From positions 744,001 to 808,000 of the forward strand of contig NZ_AP022612.1 of NCBI RefSeq assembly GCF_010729895.1: a stretch of DNA of 64,000 bases. Direction: 5' to 3'. The stretch comes from Mycolicibacterium confluentis. Lineage in GTDB: Bacteria; Actinomycetota; Actinomycetes; Mycobacteriales; Mycobacteriaceae. Below, one piece after another: positions 42,810 to 51,060 of this stretch. Positions within the stretch are counted from its first letter, which is position 1; each line of letters begins with the position of its first letter. Both the position numbers and the translations under genes were made by a program. Under the pieces are notes generated by a model. It did not search any database. It was given only the letters and a program-made list of their open reading frames with translations, and was not told the DNA's origin.

Positions 42810-43862
42810 ATGACGGCACCAAGCAGGGTCTCTGGCGCTCCTCGCGCGCACGTTCGTGCAGGTGGGGTTCGCAGACCGAGGAAATTTCCCGTCAGCGACG
42901 GCGCGCCCCTCGAGATTGTCGAGACGTCGATCAGCATGATGGCCAGGCTGGCCACACTGACGTGTCGAGCGACAATCCGGCCTGCTCTGGCCATTGGCAG
43001 CTACGTTCCGCACCTGCCGTGGCCGTTCGGCGTCGTCGATCAACTGGCGCGGACGCTGGCGCCGACGCCGGGTACCGTCCGTGCCACCATCGGGTTGCCG
43101 AACGCCTCCGCGATGCTGGTTCGGGCGCCGGGTGTGCTGCCTGCCGACGGCAACCGGCGGGTCGTGCTCTATCTGCACGGCGGAGCCTTCCTGACGTGCG
43201 GCGTGAACTCGCACGGTCGGATCGCCAACACGCTGTCGCAGTACGCCGACACGCCGGTACTGGTGGTCAACTACCGAATGATCCCCAAGCACACGGTTGG
43301 CGAGGCGGTCGACGACTGTCACGACGCCTACCGCTGGCTGAGGCTGCGCGGCTACGACCCGAGTCAGATTGTGCTCGCCGGTGATTCGGCCGGCGGCTAC
43401 CTGGCCATGACGCTCGCGCAGCGGTTGCAGGTCGAGGGTGAGGCGCCTGCCGCGCTGGTGGCGATCTCGCCGCTGCTGCAGTTGGCCAAGGAGCCGAAAC
43501 AGGCCCACCCCAATATCAAGACCGACGCGATGTTCCCGCCCCGCGCGTTCGACGCACTGGTGGATCTGGTGGCCCGCGCCGCGGCCAAGCGCATCGTGGA
43601 CGGCGAGCCCGAGCAGGTCTACGAGCCTCTCGACCACATCGAACCAGGCCTTCCCCGCACCCTGATCCACGTGTCCGGTTCGGAGGTCCTGCTGCACGAC
43701 GCGCGGCTCGCCGCTCGCCGGCTCGCCGCGGCCGGCGTGCCGACCGAGGTGCGGGTCTGGCGGGGGCAGATCCACGACTTCCAGATGGCGGCGCCGCTGA
43801 TCCCCGAGGCCAAACGGTCGCTGCGTCAGATCGGCGATTACATCCGCGAGGCGACGGGCTGA
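42810..43862 (+). CDS. lipU: Esterase/lipase LipU (HSL family)
   Basis: A 350-residue alpha/beta-hydrolase of the hormone-sensitive lipase family: oxyanion motif LYLHGGAF, nucleophile in LAGDSAGGYLA, acid Asp near GSEVLLHDA and His in GQIHDFQMAA. It hydrolyses short to medium acyl esters by family. It matches Rv1076 in neighbourhood. ATG 42810 follows AGGGGAG. Confidence 0.9.
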   Translation: MTAPSRVSGAPRAHVRAGGVRRPRKFPVSDGAPLEIVETSISMMARLATLTCRATIRPALAIGSYVPHLPWPFGVVDQLARTLAPTPGTVRATIGLPNASAMLVRAPGVLPADGNRRVVLYLHGGAFLTCGVNSHGRIANTLSQYADTPVLVVNYRMIPKHTVGEAVDDCHDAYRWLRLRGYDPSQIVLAGDSAGGYLAMTLAQRLQVEGEAPAALVAISPLLQLAKEPKQAHPNIKTDAMFPPRAFDALVDLVARAAAKRIVDGEPEQVYEPLDHIEPGLPRTLIHVSGSEVLLHDARLAARRLAAAGVPTEVRVWRGQIHDFQMAAPLIPEAKRSLRQIGDYIREATG

Positions 43863-43892
43863 CCGACCGCTGCTGACCGACCGCTGCTGACC
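43860..43892 (+). repeat. Tandem 14-bp repeat between lipU and cbs
   Basis: Two copies of TGACCGACCGCTGC plus a partial third follow the lipU stop codon (which is the first TGA of the array). Short and possibly fortuitous. Confidence 0.5.
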
Positions 43893-43921
43893 TTCCGCGC
43901 CGACTGAGCGAAGATAGAGGG

Positions 43922-45316
43922 ATGCGGATCGCCCGGCACATCAGTGACCTCATCGGCAACACTCCTCTGGTTCGACTCAACTCGGTCGTGCCCGAAGGGG
44001 TCGGCACCGTGGTGGCCAAGATCGAATACCTCAATCCCGGCGGCAGCTCGAAGGACCGCATCGCGGTCAAGATGATCGACGCCGCCGAAGCCAGCGGAGA
44101 GCTCAAGCCCGGAGGCACGATCGTCGAGCCGACGTCGGGCAACACCGGCGTGGGGCTCGCGCTCGTCGCGCAGCAGCGCGGCTACCACTGCATCTTCGTC
44201 TGCCCCGACAAGGTCAGCGAGGACAAGCGCAACGTGCTGCGCGCGTATGGCGCTGAGGTGGTCGTCTGCCCGACGGCGGTGCCGCCGGACCATCCCGACA
44301 GCTACTACAGCGTGTCCAACCGGCTGGTCACCGAGATCGAGGGGGCCTGGAAGCCGGACCAGTACTCCAATCCGAACGGTCCGGAAAGCCATTACGAGAC
44401 CACGGGTCCCGAGATCTGGGCGGACACCGACGGCAAGGTCACGCACTTCGTCGCCGGCGTCGGCACGGGCGGCACCATCACCGGTGCGGGCCGCTACCTC
44501 AAGGAGGTCTCTGACGGTGCGGTCAAGGTGATCGGCGCCGACCCGGAGGGCTCGGTGTACTCCGGTGGGACCGGCCGGCCCTACCTGGTCGAGGGCGTCG
44601 GCGAGGACTTCTGGCCCAGCGCCTATGACCCGAGCATCCCCGACGAGATCATCGCGGTGTCCGACGCGGACTCGTTCGAGATGACTCGCCGCCTGGCCCG
44701 CGAGGAGGGCCTGCTGGTCGGCGGGTCGTGCGGGATGGCTGTGGTGGCGGCGATCGAGGTGGCGGCCAAGGCCGGACCGGATGCGCTGGTCGTGGTGCTG
44801 TTGCCGGACGGCGGGCGCGGTTACCTGTCGAAGATCTTCAACGACTCGTGGATGTCGTCCTATGGCTTCCTCCGGAGCCGACTCGACGGGTCCACCAGCG
44901 AACCGATGGTCGGAGATGTGTTGCGCGGAAAGTCCGGTTCACTGCCTGACCTGGTTCACACCCATCCGTCCGAGACGATCCGTGACGCGATCGGCATCCT
45001 GCAGGAGTACGGCGTCTCGCAGATGCCCGTCGTCGGTGCCGAACCGCCGATCATGGCCGGTGAGGTCGCGGGCAGCGTGTCCGAACGGGAACTGCTCTCG
45101 GCCGTGTTCGAGGGGCGCGCGCACCTCGCGGACGCGGTATCTCAGCACATGAGTCCTGCGATGCCGTTGATCGGTGCAGGGGAGCCCGCGAGTTCGGCGG
45201 CCAAGGCTCTGCGCGAATGCGATGCCGTGATGGTGGTCGAGGACGGAAAACCGGTCGGAGTCATCACGCGCAGCGACCTGCTGGGATTTCTGTCGGAAGG
45301 TAATGCTCACCGCTGA
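43922..45316 (+). CDS. cbs: Cystathionine beta-synthase
   Basis: A 464-residue PLP enzyme: Schiff-base Lys44 in NPGGSSKDRIA, PTSGNTGVGLALVA for the carboxylate/substrate loop, and GVGTGGTITGAGRYL for the PLP phosphate. The C-terminal 130 residues form a pair of CBS regulatory domains (HPSETIRDAIGILQEYGVSQ, PVGVITRSDLLGFL). It condenses homocysteine and serine to cystathionine, the first step of reverse transsulfuration. metB lies 2 kb downstream. Confidence 0.93.
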   Translation: MRIARHISDLIGNTPLVRLNSVVPEGVGTVVAKIEYLNPGGSSKDRIAVKMIDAAEASGELKPGGTIVEPTSGNTGVGLALVAQQRGYHCIFVCPDKVSEDKRNVLRAYGAEVVVCPTAVPPDHPDSYYSVSNRLVTEIEGAWKPDQYSNPNGPESHYETTGPEIWADTDGKVTHFVAGVGTGGTITGAGRYLKEVSDGAVKVIGADPEGSVYSGGTGRPYLVEGVGEDFWPSAYDPSIPDEIIAVSDADSFEMTRRLAREEGLLVGGSCGMAVVAAIEVAAKAGPDALVVVLLPDGGRGYLSKIFNDSWMSSYGFLRSRLDGSTSEPMVGDVLRGKSGSLPDLVHTHPSETIRDAIGILQEYGVSQMPVVGAEPPIMAGEVAGSVSERELLSAVFEGRAHLADAVSQHMSPAMPLIGAGEPASSAAKALRECDAVMVVEDGKPVGVITRSDLLGFLSEGNAHR

Positions 45317-45423
45317 TCTTGGAGAAATCCACGGAGCAATCTCCGTGGTGGAGTTTCACCGTTCCGTCATACATCTCGGGTAGTGTTCGCCGCTGAATCA
45401 GCATTCCACCGTAGAAGGCGAAT

Positions 45424-46455
45424 ATGACCGAGACCCCGCCACCTCCGCCCGGCAGTACTCCGCCTCCCGGGGACTACCCGCCGCCTCCGCCCGGTGGCCC
45501 CGGAGCGGTTCCGCCGCCTCCGCAGGGCGGCTACCCGCCGCCTCCGCAGGGCGGCTACCCGCCGCCTCCGCAGGGCGGCTACCCGCCGCCCCCGCAGGGC
45601 GGCTACCCGCCGCCCCCGCAGGGCGGCTACCCGCCGCCCCCGCAGGGCGGCTACCCGCCGCCTGCGCCGCCCGCAGGTGGATATCCGCCGCCCCCGCCCG
45701 CGCAGGGTGGGTACGCCCCGCCGCCGGTCGGCTACGGCGCGCCGGCCCCCGCGTTCAGCGTCGGCGATGGGTTCAGTTGGGCGTGGAACAAGTTCAGCAA
45801 GAACGCCGGCCCGCTGATCGTCGCAACGCTGGTGCTCGGGCTTGTCGTGAGCATCATCTCGAGCATCTTCCAGGCCATCGCCACTGCTGTGTCACCGGAC
45901 CAGGTGACCACCTATGACACCGACGATTTCGACTTCCTGTTCTCCACTGAGGTCAACTACAGCGTGGCGGGACTGTTCGTCCTGTTCCTCGGCTACCTGG
46001 TGGTTCTCGTGGTGGCAGCCGCCATTGGATCGGCCTACATCGGCGGCGCCCTGGACATCGCCAACGGCGTACCGGTGACCTTCGGGTCGTTCTTCAAGCC
46101 GCGCAATGTCGGCGCCTATATCGTGCTGGGCTTGATCGCCGGCGTCATCACGGGCATCGGCTTCGCACTGTGCTTCCTGCCGGGCCTGATCGCGACGCTG
46201 TTCCTGTTCTTCTCGACGGTCGCTCTGCTGGACCGCAATCTGTCACCGATCGACGCCATCAAGACCAGTTTCAACTTGGTGAAGAACAACTTCGGTCAGG
46301 TGTTCCTGGTGTGGCTGCTGACTCTGGTGATCACCGCGGTCGGCGTGCTGCTGTGCGGTGTGGGTCTGCTGGTGGCCGCTCCGCTGGCCCTGCTGTTCCA
46401 GATCTACGCCTTCCGCAAGCTCAGTGGCGCCGACGTCGCGCCGGCAACACCCTGA
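45424..46455 (+). CDS. pra: Proline-rich antigen homolog Pra, membrane protein
   Basis: A 343-residue protein with a Pro/Gly/Tyr-rich N-terminal 105 residues, including six QGGYPPPP units, and a C-terminal membrane domain with about six helices (PLIVATLVLGLVVSIISSIF, FLPGLIATLFLFFSTVALLD). It matches Rv1078/Pra, the 36-kDa-type antigen family. The repeats are probably cytoplasmic or surface-exposed multivalent tails; function unknown. The number of repeats is likely to vary between strains. A strong terminator follows. Confidence 0.9.
   Translation: MTETPPPPPGSTPPPGDYPPPPPGGPGAVPPPPQGGYPPPPQGGYPPPPQGGYPPPPQGGYPPPPQGGYPPPPQGGYPPPAPPAGGYPPPPPAQGGYAPPPVGYGAPAPAFSVGDGFSWAWNKFSKNAGPLIVATLVLGLVVSIISSIFQAIATAVSPDQVTTYDTDDFDFLFSTEVNYSVAGLFVLFLGYLVVLVVAAAIGSAYIGGALDIANGVPVTFGSFFKPRNVGAYIVLGLIAGVITGIGFALCFLPGLIATLFLFFSTVALLDRNLSPIDAIKTSFNLVKNNFGQVFLVWLLTLVITAVGVLLCGVGLLVAAPLALLFQIYAFRKLSGADVAPATP
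45523..45666 (+). repeat. Six tandem 24-bp repeats in pra
   Basis: Codons 34-81 encode six consecutive QGGYPPPP units (the last one QGGYPPPA). The first units use cctccg and the later ones cccccg for two Pro codons, indicating local duplication of two subtypes. In-frame, so copy-number change keeps the gene intact. Confidence 0.9.
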
Positions 46456-46469
46456 GTCGACAGGAGTAG

Positions 46470-46503
46470 CGATTGGGGCGGCACTCCGGTGCCGCCCCAA
46501 TCG
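46470..46503 (+). terminator. Intrinsic terminator after pra
   Basis: A perfect 15-bp stem (CGATTGGGGCGGCAC / GTGCCGCCCCAATCG, loop TCCG) followed by tcttt, 14 bp after the pra stop. Confidence 0.92.
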
Positions 46504-46688
46504 TCTTTACCGACCATTCAGGGCGCGCCGATATTTGAGATCGGCGCCATTCGATTGACGATCTTCGCGTTATTCGAAATGGCGTCGGACGAACAAGTCA
46601 ATTGCGGATGAATTCACATTGAGAAGGAGATCGGGGCGCGACCGCGGGTACCGTCGGCGTCTCGGTCTTCGTGAGAGAGGACGTTGTC

Positions 46689-47333
46689 GTGACGCAGCCC
46701 CCGCCGTGGCCCTATAACCCGTCGCCATCGCCGGAGTACGGAGCGGCGGCAGCCTACGGATATCCGACCTACGGTCAGCAGCCCTACGGCTACCCGCCCC
46801 CACCGCGCGGCGTGGTGTTCTTTCCGGGGGTGGGCGCCGTCGAGGTCGCGTCGTTCGGCCAGCGGTTCGTTGCCAGGCTCATCGACGGCGTCATCAACGT
46901 GCTTGGCATCGGCGTGATAGTCGGAGCCGGCGTGGCGGCGCTGATCGCCACCACGCATGACACCGTCGACGCCTGGGGCACCACGTCCCGGGAACCGTCG
47001 GCGGGCGGCGTCGCCATCCTGTTGCTCTCGATCGCCTTCGCGTTCGTCCTCGGAGTCCTCTACGAGTGGCTGTTCATCGCGTTCCGTGGCGCCACGCCCG
47101 GCAAGATGGCGCTGGGTGTCGTCGTCGTCGACGAGGCCACCGCGCAACCGATCGGACTGGGAAGATCGCTGCTGCGCGTGCTGTTCCCGGCGGTCGCGAA
47201 CTGGGTGCTGCCGATCGCGGCGCTGGTCATCTATCTGTCTCCGCTGTTCGACGGCACCGGCCGGCTCAAGGGCTGGCATGACCAGTTGGCCAAGGACTTC
47301 GTGGTGAAGAAGGCGGGTCTGCCCGCCCGATAA
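46689..47333 (+). CDS. RDD family membrane protein
   Basis: A 214-residue protein with a Tyr/Pro-rich N-terminal tail (YGYPTYGQQPYGYPPPP), echoing the adjacent pra, and an RDD domain: FGQRFVARLIDGVINVLGIG contains the R/D pair, followed by RGATPGKMALGVVVVDEA and a last helix. Such proteins are small transporters or channels of unclear role. GTG 46689 with GAGAGGAC upstream is the likely start. Its stop is 4 bp before metB, so the two are probably cotranscribed. Confidence 0.88.
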   Translation: MTQPPPWPYNPSPSPEYGAAAAYGYPTYGQQPYGYPPPPRGVVFFPGVGAVEVASFGQRFVARLIDGVINVLGIGVIVGAGVAALIATTHDTVDAWGTTSREPSAGGVAILLLSIAFAFVLGVLYEWLFIAFRGATPGKMALGVVVVDEATAQPIGLGRSLLRVLFPAVANWVLPIAALVIYLSPLFDGTGRLKGWHDQLAKDFVVKKAGLPAR

Positions 47334-47337
47334 GCTC

Positions 47338-48519
47338 ATGCGAATGAGCGAGCAACGAAGCCGTGCCGACGCGCACTCCTGGCAGGGTCTGGCCACCCGC
47401 GCGATTCACGCCGGTTACCGACCCGATCCCGCGACCGGCGCCGTCAACGCCCCGATCTACGCCAGTTCGACCTTCGCCCAGGACGGCGTGGGCGGACTGC
47501 GTGGCGGATTCGAGTACGCCAGGACCGGAAACCCCACCCGCGCCGCCCTGGAGGCGTCGTTGGCCGCCGTCGAAGGGGGAACCTTCGGGCGCGCGTTCGC
47601 GTCGGGCATGGCCGCTACGGACTGCGCGCTGCGCGCGCTGCTGCGCCCCGGCGACCACGTCGTGATCCCGGACGACGCCTACGGTGGCACCTTCCGCCTG
47701 ATCGACAAGGTGTTCAGCCAGTGGGGCGTCACCCACACCCCGGTGGCACTGTCGGACACCGATGCGGTGCGGGCCGCGTTGACGGAGAAGACCAGGCTGA
47801 TCTGGGTCGAGACGCCGACCAACCCGCTGCTGTCCATCGCGGACATCGAGGCGATTTCGGCGATCGGCACCGAGCGCGGCGTCAAGGTGTTGGTGGACAA
47901 CACCTTTGCCTCACCCGCGCTGCAGCAGCCGTTGTCGCTGGGTGCGGACATCGTGCTGCACTCGACCACGAAGTACATCGGTGGGCACTCCGATGTGGTG
48001 GGCGGCGCGCTGGTGACCGATGACGAGGAACTCGACACCGCGTTCGCGTTCCTGCAGAACGGCGCCGGTGCAGTGCCCGGACCGTTCGACGCGTATCTGA
48101 CCATGCGCGGGCTCAAGACCCTGGTGATCCGGATGCAGCGGCATTCGGAGAACGCCGCCGCCGTCGCTGAGTTCCTGGACGGCCACTCCGCCGTGAGTCA
48201 GGTGCTGTACCCAGGCCTGCCGCAGCACCCGGGCCACGACGTCGCCGCGCGGCAGATGAGCGGATTCGGCGGCATGATCTCGGTCCGGATGCGGGGCGGA
48301 ATCGAAGCTGCGCGCCAATTGTGCTCGAAGACTGAGATTTTCATTCTTGCTGAATCTTTGGGTGGAGTGGAGTCATTGATCGAACATCCCGGCGCCATGA
48401 CGCACGCGTCGACCGCGGGCTCGCAGTTGGAGGTCCCCGAGGATCTGGTCCGGCTTTCGGTCGGCATCGAGGACGTCAGCGACCTCATCGGCGACCTGCA
48501 GCAGGCTCTGGAGTCCTGA
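47338..48519 (+). CDS. metB: Cystathionine gamma-synthase / gamma-lyase MetB
   Basis: A 393-residue Cys/Met-metabolism PLP enzyme: LHSTTKYIGGHSDVVGG carries the Schiff-base Lys212, ARTGNPTRAALE and VDNTFASPALQQPL are family signatures. It makes cystathionine from O-succinyl/acetylhomoserine and cysteine, or cleaves it in reverse transsulfuration; with cbs nearby both directions are conceivable. ATG 47338 or 47344 may be the start. It ends just before a bidirectional terminator. Confidence 0.92.
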   Translation: MRMSEQRSRADAHSWQGLATRAIHAGYRPDPATGAVNAPIYASSTFAQDGVGGLRGGFEYARTGNPTRAALEASLAAVEGGTFGRAFASGMAATDCALRALLRPGDHVVIPDDAYGGTFRLIDKVFSQWGVTHTPVALSDTDAVRAALTEKTRLIWVETPTNPLLSIADIEAISAIGTERGVKVLVDNTFASPALQQPLSLGADIVLHSTTKYIGGHSDVVGGALVTDDEELDTAFAFLQNGAGAVPGPFDAYLTMRGLKTLVIRMQRHSENAAAVAEFLDGHSAVSQVLYPGLPQHPGHDVAARQMSGFGGMISVRMRGGIEAARQLCSKTEIFILAESLGGVESLIEHPGAMTHASTAGSQLEVPEDLVRLSVGIEDVSDLIGDLQQALES

Positions 48520-48524
48520 CGCAG

Positions 48525-48575
48525 AAACGACTGAGCGGATCTGTCTGGAATTCAGACAGATCCGCTCAGTCGTTT
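48525..48575. terminator. Bidirectional terminator between metB and greA
   Basis: A perfect 23-bp inverted repeat (AAACGACTGAGCGG... / ...CCGCTCAGTCGTTT) with a 5-nt loop GAATT. A run of A on the left and T on the right give each strand a short U-tract, fitting the convergent genes on both sides (stops at 48519 and 48587). Confidence 0.95.
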
Positions 48576-48586
48576 ACGGGAAGAAC

Positions 48587-49081
48587 TCAGCCCTGGTAGG
48601 GCTCGGCCGAAACCAGGGTCACCTCAACGGTGCTGCCGTTGGGGACCGTGTAGCTGCGGGTGTCGCCCACCTTGGCGTCGAGCAGCGCACCGCCCAGCGG
48701 AGAGTTGGGGGAGTAGACCTCGAGGTCGCCGCCGTTGACGCCCTGCTCGCGGGTGCCGATGAGGAACGTCTCGGTGTCCGACTTGTCGCCGTCGTAGTAG
48801 ACCGTCACCACTGAACCGGGCAGTGCCACACCGGACTGCTTGGGGGCCTCGCCCACCTTGGCGTTGTTCAGCAGTTCCTGGAGTTGGCGGATGCGGGCCT
48901 CCTGCTGGCCCTGCTCCTCACGGGCGGCGTGGTAGCCGCCGTTCTCCCGCAGGTCGCCCTCTTCGCGTCGGTCGTTGATCTCCGCGGCAATGACGGGGCG
49001 GTTGGCGATCAGTTGGTCCAGTTCGGCCTTGAGTCGGTCGTAGGACTCCTGGGTCAGCCAGGTCACCTGGGTGTCAGTCAT
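48587..49081 (-). CDS. greA: Transcription elongation factor GreA
   Basis: A 164-residue GreA: an N-terminal coiled coil with the acidic tip motif [21 protein letters not shown] (Asp/Glu that reach into the RNA polymerase secondary channel) and a C-terminal FKBP-like domain ([40 protein letters not shown]). It rescues backtracked RNA polymerase by stimulating transcript cleavage. The start is ATG 49081 with a GAGGGAG site. Confidence 0.96.
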   Translation of the reverse strand: MTDTQVTWLTQESYDRLKAELDQLIANRPVIAAEINDRREEGDLRENGGYHAAREEQGQQEARIRQLQELLNNAKVGEAPKQSGVALPGSVVTVYYDGDKSDTETFLIGTREQGVNGGDLEVYSPNSPLGGALLDAKVGDTRSYTVPNGSTVEVTLVSAEPYQG

Positions 49082-49313
49082 GTTGTTCGCGCTCCCTCGT
49101 TGGTCGGCTTGCGCTGTGGTCTGCGCTCGGCAGTCTGGGCCTATGGGGGCGCCTGCCGGGGCATGCGGATTCCGCGCCGTATTGCATCTCTGTGCCGCGG
49201 TGTTCGCGCTAAGAAGCAATACACGGCCCCAGCAGGAACCGTGTATGTGTGAATCATACCACTGGGCCGTCAACCAGCCTTCACGATTGTGCACCCCGGG
49301 GTTGGTCTGACGG
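49082..49313. other. Intergenic region upstream of greA
   Basis: A 232-bp spacer between the DUF4307 gene and greA, both on the minus strand. An AT-richer segment (TACACGGTTCCTGC complement near 49230-49250) is a plausible greA promoter zone; no other feature was seen. Confidence 0.4.
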
Positions 49314-49766
49314 TCACCCGCGGGGTTCCTCCACGAGGTATCCGGGCACGTCGGTACCGCACCCGTAGACGTCGCCGATCACGGGCGGCCTCGAGGTCTT
49401 GACCAGGGCCGTGACCTGCACAGTCGACTCCGTGGCCGGCGGAACCAGAAGCTCGCGCCTGCCCGTTTCGCTGCCGTCCTTGGACCGCCCCCGCAGGATG
49501 CACACGACGGGCTGGGAAGGGTCGGCACGAGTCACGCTGACCGTCACCTCCACGGTCCGGTCGTCGATCAGCCGATAGCTCGCGAGTTCCCCCTTGACGT
49601 CCCCGCTGCCCCAGCGCTGATAGGCGACGGTCGCGACCACGATCCCGATCGCGACCACCAGGACCGTCAGCGCGGCGATGGCCATGCGATTGGGCCCGCG
49701 CAGCGGTTTCCCGTAGCGGGACTCGGGGCGCGCGGGCGTGGCGTCGGTGTCTGAGGCGTCGGTCAT
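49314..49766 (-). CDS. DUF4307 membrane protein (Rv1081c-like)
   Basis: A 150-residue single-pass protein: a charged N-terminal tail ([15 protein letters not shown]), one helix ([19 protein letters not shown]), and an external domain with the family pattern [20 protein letters not shown] and [20 protein letters not shown]. Conserved in mycobacteria; unknown function. The start is ATG 49766. Divergent from mca, as in M. tuberculosis Rv1081c/Rv1082. Confidence 0.88.
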   Translation of the reverse strand: MTDASDTDATPARPESRYGKPLRGPNRMAIAALTVLVVAIGIVVATVAYQRWGSGDVKGELASYRLIDDRTVEVTVSVTRADPSQPVVCILRGRSKDGSETGRRELLVPPATESTVQVTALVKTSRPPVIGDVYGCGTDVPGYLVEEPRG

Positions 49767-49903
49767 TGTGTGTGGTACGCGTCTCTGGTGGGGGATCGGG
49801 TGTGTGGCCACATTCGTCGGGATGAAAAGATTGCGGCGGGTACTTGAGAATAAGGCCTGCCCCTCACGGGGCCACGACGACTATGAGCGAACGAAGGCGC
49901 ACG

Positions 49904-50770
49904 GTGACCCAACTGCGGCTGATGGCGGTGCACGCCCACCCGGACGATGAGTCCAGCAAGGGTGCGGCGACGACTGCCCGTTATGTCGACGAGGGGCACC
50001 GCGTGATGGTCGTGTCGCTGACCGGCGGGGAGCGCGGCAGCATTCTCAATCCAGCCATGGACCTGCCCGACGTGCACGGTCGCATCGCCGAGATCCGCCG
50101 CGACGAGATGGCCAAGGCCGCCGAGATCCTCGGTGTCGAGCACACCTGGCTGGGGTTCGTGGACTCCGGCCTTCCCGAGGGTGACCCCGCGCCGCCGCTG
50201 CCCGAGGGATGCTTCGCCCTGGTCCCACTCGAAGAACCGGTCGAACGTCTGGTGCGTGTCATCAGGGAGTTCCGTCCGCACGTGATGACGACCTACGACG
50301 AGAACGGCGGCTACCCGCATCCCGATCACATTCGATGCCACCAGGTGTCCGTCGCGGCCTATGAGGCGGCCGCCGACTACCGGCGCTTCCCGGACGCGGG
50401 GCGCCCGTGGGCCGTGTCGAAGCTGTACTACAACCACGGCTTCCTGCGGCAGCGGATGCAGATGCTCCAGGACGAGTTCGCCAAACACGGTCGCACCGGC
50501 CCCTTCGAGAAATGGCTGCAGAGTTGGGATCCCGACCATGACCAGTTTGCGGACCGCGTGACCACCCGGGTCGAGTGCTCGGCGTACTTCGAACGTCGCG
50601 ACGACGCGCTGCGGGCCCACGCCACGCAGATCGACCCCACGGGTGACTTCTTCACCGCGCCGATCGAGTGGCAGCAGCGGTTGTGGCCCACGGAGGAATT
50701 CGAACTGGCACGCTCCCGCGTGCCGGTGACGTTGCCCGAGACAGACCTCTTCGCCGGGATCGAACGATGA
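49904..50770 (+). CDS. mca: Mycothiol S-conjugate amidase Mca
   Basis: A 288-residue zinc hydrolase of the LmbE/PIG-L family: [18 protein letters not shown] holds the zinc ligands His/Asp-Asp, and [17 protein letters not shown] the third His. Mca cleaves mycothiol S-conjugates to release mercapturic acids, a detoxification route unique to actinobacteria. GTG 49904 is preferred because it gives 288 residues and the family N-terminus ([15 protein letters not shown]); ATG 49883 is an alternative. It is coupled to the next gene by ATGA. Confidence 0.95.
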   Translation: MTQLRLMAVHAHPDDESSKGAATTARYVDEGHRVMVVSLTGGERGSILNPAMDLPDVHGRIAEIRRDEMAKAAEILGVEHTWLGFVDSGLPEGDPAPPLPEGCFALVPLEEPVERLVRVIREFRPHVMTTYDENGGYPHPDHIRCHQVSVAAYEAAADYRRFPDAGRPWAVSKLYYNHGFLRQRMQMLQDEFAKHGRTGPFEKWLQSWDPDHDQFADRVTTRVECSAYFERRDDALRAHATQIDPTGDFFTAPIEWQQRLWPTEEFELARSRVPVTLPETDLFAGIER

Positions 50771-51060
50771 ACCAACTGCTTCTTGTCGGATTGACCGTGC
50801 TCGCCGAGGAGGGACCGCGCAACACCGGCCCGGACTTCGGCAAGGCCAGCCCCGTCGGCCTGCTGATCGTGGTGCTCCTGCTCGTCGGCACCTTCGGCCT
50901 GGTGTGGTCGATGAACCGACACCTGAAGAACCTGCCCGAATCGTTCGACCCGGAGCATCCCGAACCCGACCAGGCGGTCGATGAGGGCACCACCGCCGGA
51001 CCCGACGATTCGAACCCTTCTGCGACGTCACGGGAGACCGGTGGCCAACCGCCTGGGTGA
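50767..51060 (+). CDS. Small membrane protein (Rv1083-like)
   Basis: A 97-residue protein with a weakly hydrophobic N-terminus, one clear helix ([20 protein letters not shown]), the short motif [15 protein letters not shown] and a hydrophilic acidic tail. It overlaps mca (ATGA) and the thioredoxin-like gene (20 bp). Conserved in the same place in M. tuberculosis; unknown function. Confidence 0.88.
   Translation: MNQLLLVGLTVLAEEGPRNTGPDFGKASPVGLLIVVLLLVGTFGLVWSMNRHLKNLPESFDPEHPEPDQAVDEGTTAGPDDSNPSATSRETGGQPPG

Noticed and set aside
46579..46611. Ten-codon ORF (MASDEQVNCG) upstream of the RDD gene
   Set aside because: No ribosome site or promoter at the right distance, a single Cys and no relation to the downstream function.
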